From NCBI GenBank assembly GCA_964493515.1, contig CAZBNJ010000059.1, positions 1 through 7,466 on the forward strand: DNA of 7,466 nt, written 5' to 3'. The stretch is from CANRIN01 sp964493515 (GTDB lineage Bacteria; Bacillota; Clostridia; Oscillospirales; JAAYOS01). A program made the position numbers and the translations under genes. This document shows, one piece after another, positions 4,892-7,466 of the stretch (within the stretch, counting starts at the first letter, position 1; every line of letters starts with the position of its first letter). The notes under the pieces are model-generated. The model saw nothing but the letters and a program-made list of their open reading frames with translations, was not told the origin of the DNA and searched no databases.

Positions 4892-5866
4892 GTGGGAAAT
4901 GTTGACAAAAATGTGCTTCGCGGAGCCAGAATTGTCCTCGCGCCGATGGCGGGCGTGACCGATCTGGCGTTCCGCACCGTCTGCCGCGAAGCCGGAGCAC
5001 AGTATACATACACCGAGATGGTCTCCGCGAAAGCGCTCACATTCGGCGACAAAAAGTCTCGAAAATTGCTTAGGATAGCGGACGGCGAGCACCCGTGCGC
5101 CGCTCAGATATTCGGCAGCGATCCGGACGCGATGCGTGAGGGCGCGCGAATAGCGGCGGAGGTATCCGGCGCGGACGCGATAGACATAAACATGGGCTGC
5201 CCGATGGGCAAGATCGTCTCCAACGGCGAGGGCAGCGCGCTGATGCGTGATCTCGACAAGGCCGCGCGAGTGATCGAGGCGGTGGTCGAAGGCTCGCCGC
5301 TGCCGGTCACCGTCAAGATGCGCCGCGGCTGGGACAGCGGTTCGGCAAACTGCGTTGAGCTTGCAAAACTTGCCGAAAGCCTTGGCGTACAGGCAGTGTG
5401 CGTACACGGACGCACCCGCGTGCAGCTCTATTCCGGCTCATCCGACCGCGACTGTATTCGCGCGGTCAAGCAGGCGGTGTCCATCCCGGTCATAGCAAAC
5501 GGCGATGTCTTCAGCGGCGCGGACGCGGTGCGGCTGCTCAATTTCACCGGCGCGGACGCGGTGATGCTCGGGCGGGGTACGTTCGGCAAGCCGTGGCTGT
5601 TTCGCGAGGTCGCGGCGGCGTTGGAAGGTCGAGAGATTCCGCCCGAGCCGTCGCTTGAGGAGAAGTGCGAAACGGCTGTGCGTCAGTTTGAGATAGCGCG
5701 GGAGGACAAGGGCGAGAAGGTCGCGTGTCTGGAGGCGCGAAAGCACTATGCCTGGTACCTGAAGGGCATACCGTACGCGGGATATTATCGTGAGAAGATC
5801 TCGCATATCACAACTTTCGAGGACATCTATTCGATAACCAAAGGCATTTTGCGAGACCTGAAGTAA
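4892..5866 (+). CDS. dusB: tRNA-dihydrouridine synthase, DusB/NifR3 type
   Basis: This 324-residue FMN enzyme reduces specific uridines in the tRNA D-loop to dihydrouridine using NADPH. Its length matches the DusB family (about 320). The TIM-barrel motifs are all present. APMAGVTD (17-24) is the FMN-binding strand, and DINMGCPMGKI (98-108) carries catalytic Cys103, the proton donor. V-K-M-R-R-G-W (141-147) has the FMN-binding Lys142, V-C-V-H-G-R-T-R (169-176) has His172, and A-N-G-D-V (202-206) and M-L-G-R-G (225-229) bind the FMN phosphate. The C-terminal helical domain (about 250-324) is the tRNA-recognition part and includes A-R-K-H-Y-A-W-Y-L-K-G. The start is GTG at 4892, with GGAG 8 bases upstream. 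It is first in a plus-strand set, 41 bases ahead of the sigma gene. The link between tRNA modification and the sigma factor is probably only positional. Confidence 0.96.
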   Translation: MGNVDKNVLRGARIVLAPMAGVTDLAFRTVCREAGAQYTYTEMVSAKALTFGDKKSRKLLRIADGEHPCAAQIFGSDPDAMREGARIAAEVSGADAIDINMGCPMGKIVSNGEGSALMRDLDKAARVIEAVVEGSPLPVTVKMRRGWDSGSANCVELAKLAESLGVQAVCVHGRTRVQLYSGSSDRDCIRAVKQAVSIPVIANGDVFSGADAVRLLNFTGADAVMLGRGTFGKPWLFREVAAALEGREIPPEPSLEEKCETAVRQFEIAREDKGEKVACLEARKHYAWYLKGIPYAGYYREKISHITTFEDIYSITKGILRDLK

Positions 5867-5907
5867 GTTTTCGTATGATTTGAGAGGAGGCGAGGGCGAC
5901 GGACGAG

Positions 5908-6507
5908 ATGGAACTTGCGAAGAAGGCGGCAAGCGGCGACGACCGCGCCTTCGAGGAACTCGTTCACCTGTACGAAAAGCGGGTGTATAACATGGCGCTA
6001 AAGATGACCAGCAGTGCGGAGGACGCCTTCGACCTGTCGCAGGGCACGTTCATACGGGTGTGGAAGTCGCTGAAGACATTCAAAGGTGAGTCGAAATTCT
6101 CGACGTGGCTCTTCCGCATCGTCGCAAATCTCTGCACCGACCATATCCGCAAGCAGTCACGCCGAAGCGAGGCGTCGCTTGTGATAGAAGGTGAGGACGA
6201 ATCGTTTGAGTACGAGCCTCCGGACGAGCGCACCGAGCCGGAACGCGAACTGTCTCGAAAGGAGCTTCGCCGCGAACTGGACTATGCCATATCGCAGCTG
6301 AGCGAGGAGCACCGCTCGGTGTTCATCCTTCGCGAGATAGACGACCTGAGCTATGCCGAAATAGCGGACGTGCTCGGCGTGGAGGAGGGGACTGTCAAGT
6401 CGCGTCTGTCGCGCGCGCGGCAGCGGCTGCGTGAAATTTTGGTAGAACGTGGGAACATTCCGGACGGTTTTGCGTCTAAAGAGGTGAAAGGCGGTGATAA
6501 GCCGTGA
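5908..6507 (+). CDS. ECF-type RNA polymerase sigma-70 factor
   Basis: The 199-residue protein is an extracytoplasmic function sigma factor with only regions 2 and 4. Region 2 spans about 11-82: F-E-E-L-V-H-L-Y, then D-L-S-Q-G-T-F-I-R-V-W (42-52), then F-S-T-W-L-F-R-I-V-A-N (64-74). The usual D-x-x-Q-E signature has Gly46 in place of Glu. A long acidic linker (about 88-118) leads to region 4 (about 123-177), whose helix-turn-helix is L-S-Y-A-E-I-A-D-V-L-G-V-E-E-G-T-V-K-S-R-L-S-R-A-R (147-171 in outline). It would direct RNA polymerase to a stress regulon when released by its anti-sigma factor, whose gene overlaps the sigma stop codon. The ATG at 5908 has its best SD (GGAGG, 5886-5890) 17 bases upstream, unusually far; a weaker AGGG is 11 bases away. 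It resembles the SigW/RpoE-like classes but cannot be placed in a numbered ECF group here. Confidence 0.94.
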   Translation: MELAKKAASGDDRAFEELVHLYEKRVYNMALKMTSSAEDAFDLSQGTFIRVWKSLKTFKGESKFSTWLFRIVANLCTDHIRKQSRRSEASLVIEGEDESFEYEPPDERTEPERELSRKELRRELDYAISQLSEEHRSVFILREIDDLSYAEIADVLGVEEGTVKSRLSRARQRLREILVERGNIPDGFASKEVKGGDKP

Positions 6508-7466
6508 ATGAATACTTTGCGGAACTTATCAGCCGCAGACTGGACAACGATCTGACAAAAGCCGAGCAGGATGAGCTTTACGCGCATCTTGCCGAGTGTC
6601 CCGAGTGCCGCAAGCTTGCCGAGGATATGCTGCTCATATCCTCGCTCACCGACGACTCGCTCGAAGAACCGCCTGACACGCTCACCGCGTCGGTCATGCG
6701 CTCGGTAAGGGTGGAGAAGTCGCGCAGGAAGCGTCTGATACCGGGACTCGGTGGCGTGCTTGCGGCGTCGATCGCCGTGGTGCTGCTCGTTCGCGGCGGA
6801 TATTTCGGCGACTCAAACGAGGGCGGAATACCCGCTATGGACGACTTTTCGATGCAGAACGAGATGGCGGAGGATGCCGACGTTGAAGAGAACGCGCTCC
6901 TGTCCGCGCCGGTTTTGGAAAACCCGCAGACACGCAGCACGATAACCGGCGGCGCAGCCACCGATGATGGCGGGGAAGCCGTCTCTATGGCAGTCTCGGA
7001 CGATGCGGCCGTCGATGGTGTGGTAATGGATGCGGCAGCTCCTATCGAAAGCGGAGACGCCGAAGCAAAACGGGACGAAGCCGCGTCACCGACCGTCGCG
7101 CCGGCAGCCGGCAGCGAAGGCGGATCGGCAAATACCGCGTTCTCGTCGGCTAAGCAATACAGCTCGGATTCGACTTCGGCACCGGAATCCGCCGAACAGC
7201 CTGTCGAGAGCTATCAGTTCAAGATGTCGCTTATGTCTGCCCCGGTCTCGCCCGATTACGCCGCAAATTCGCTGAACGTCAGCGCAAATCGCCTGAATGT
7301 AGACCGAAGCGACATGGTCGCGGTCAGCTACAACGGCAATCGCATCGAACCGACCGATCCCGGCTTCAGCGACCTGGCGGGAACGGTGCTCGGTCAGTTC
7401 TCGGCGATTGAGCTGAGCGAATCCGATGACACGGTCGAACCGTCGGTCACCACCGAATATGTCGTT
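6504..7466 (+). CDS. membrane-anchored zinc-finger (zf-HC2/ZAS) anti-sigma factor, 3' end outside window
   Basis: A GTG at 6504 overlaps the sigma stop codon (GTGA, 3 bases shared) and follows the SD-like GGCGGTGAT. The frame is open for 321 codons to the window edge. The N-terminus (1-70) is a cytoplasmic anti-sigma domain with H28-x3-C32-x2-C35, the ZAS zinc motif that clamps ECF sigma factors. A basic stretch (R74-R77) precedes one membrane helix (about 78-96), giving N-in, C-out topology. Beyond it lies a long region rich in Ala, Ser, Asp, Glu and Gly (about 100-245), with no Cys and no recognised domain. A less biased segment then starts (about 247-321), containing S-Y-N-G-N-R-I-E-P. It should hold the sigma factor inactive until an envelope signal acts on the outer part. 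The sensory domain is not recognised and may continue past the edge. Confidence 0.9.
   Translation, partial: MNEYFAELISRRLDNDLTKAEQDELYAHLAECPECRKLAEDMLLISSLTDDSLEEPPDTLTASVMRSVRVEKSRRKRLIPGLGGVLAASIAVVLLVRGGYFGDSNEGGIPAMDDFSMQNEMAEDADVEENALLSAPVLENPQTRSTITGGAATDDGGEAVSMAVSDDAAVDGVVMDAAAPIESGDAEAKRDEAASPTVAPAAGSEGGSANTAFSSAKQYSSDSTSAPESAEQPVESYQFKMSLMSAPVSPDYAANSLNVSANRLNVDRSDMVAVSYNGNRIEPTDPGFSDLAGTVLGQFSAIELSESDDTVEPSVTTEYVV

Noticed and set aside
4790..5407. 205-codon minus-strand open frame opposite dusB and its promoter
   Set aside because: Antisense to a well-supported DusB gene; low-information His/Arg/Ala-rich translation.
5873..5880. CGTATGAT as an ECF-type or SigA-type -10 for autoregulation of the sigma gene
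   Set aside because: No GAAC- or TGAAAC-like -35 lies at 16-17 bases, and the only TTGCGA upstream is about 19 bases away inside dusB; too weak to report.
1..7466. CRISPR arrays, insertion sequences, phage genes or defence systems
   Set aside because: No direct-repeat arrays, terminal inverted repeats, transposase, integrase, toxin or nuclease genes were seen on either strand.

Overview
The window looks like a piece of a draft or metagenome-derived chromosome from a fairly GC-rich member of the Bacillota, probably a gut-type Clostridia lineage. The evidence is strong GGAGG-type ribosome binding sites, several GTG starts, TATAAT promoters with 17-base spacers, a type II pantothenate kinase, a CmpB-type (PF06541-like) membrane protein and an ECF sigma/zinc-finger anti-sigma pair. 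The taxonomic call is inference. A block of exactly 100 Ns (4222-4321) is an assembly gap inside a gene, so spacing there is not real.

Layout, left to right. The minus-strand block (1-2092) holds a PAT/YncA-type GNAT acetyltransferase cut by the window edge, a tRNA-Pro(CGG) with encoded CCA plus its own promoter and terminator, a second GNAT acetyltransferase, and gluQ (glutamyl-Q tRNA(Asp) synthetase). The second GNAT gene follows gluQ by 14 bases and is probably co-transcribed with it. On the plus strand (2192-2866) a five-helix CmpB-like membrane protein diverges from gluQ. It converges almost stop-to-stop on a minus-strand type II pantothenate kinase (coaW, 2874-3713), which has its own promoter at 3746-3774. 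A D-lactate dehydrogenase-type gene (3862-4731, minus, broken by the N gap) ends in a terminator just before that promoter. Divergently from a strong promoter at 4799-4827 runs a plus-strand set: dusB, an ECF sigma factor, and an anti-sigma factor overlapping the sigma gene by 3 bases. The anti-sigma gene runs off the right edge.

Functionally this is mostly housekeeping: tRNA supply and modification (tRNA-Pro, gluQ, dusB), CoA synthesis (coaW), fermentative NADH reoxidation (ldhA) and envelope-stress-type signalling (sigma/anti-sigma). I see no defence system, mobile element, CRISPR array or evident novel multi-gene system. The points most worth a second look are the long low-complexity extracytoplasmic part of the anti-sigma factor, an 11-codon ORF with a near-perfect ribosome binding site upstream of the first acetyltransferase, the palindrome at the ldhA translation start region, the underestimated gap in ldhA, and the poorly placed ribosome binding site of the sigma factor. 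Two genes that are open at the window edges (1-336 minus and 6504-7466 plus) were read directly from the sequence.
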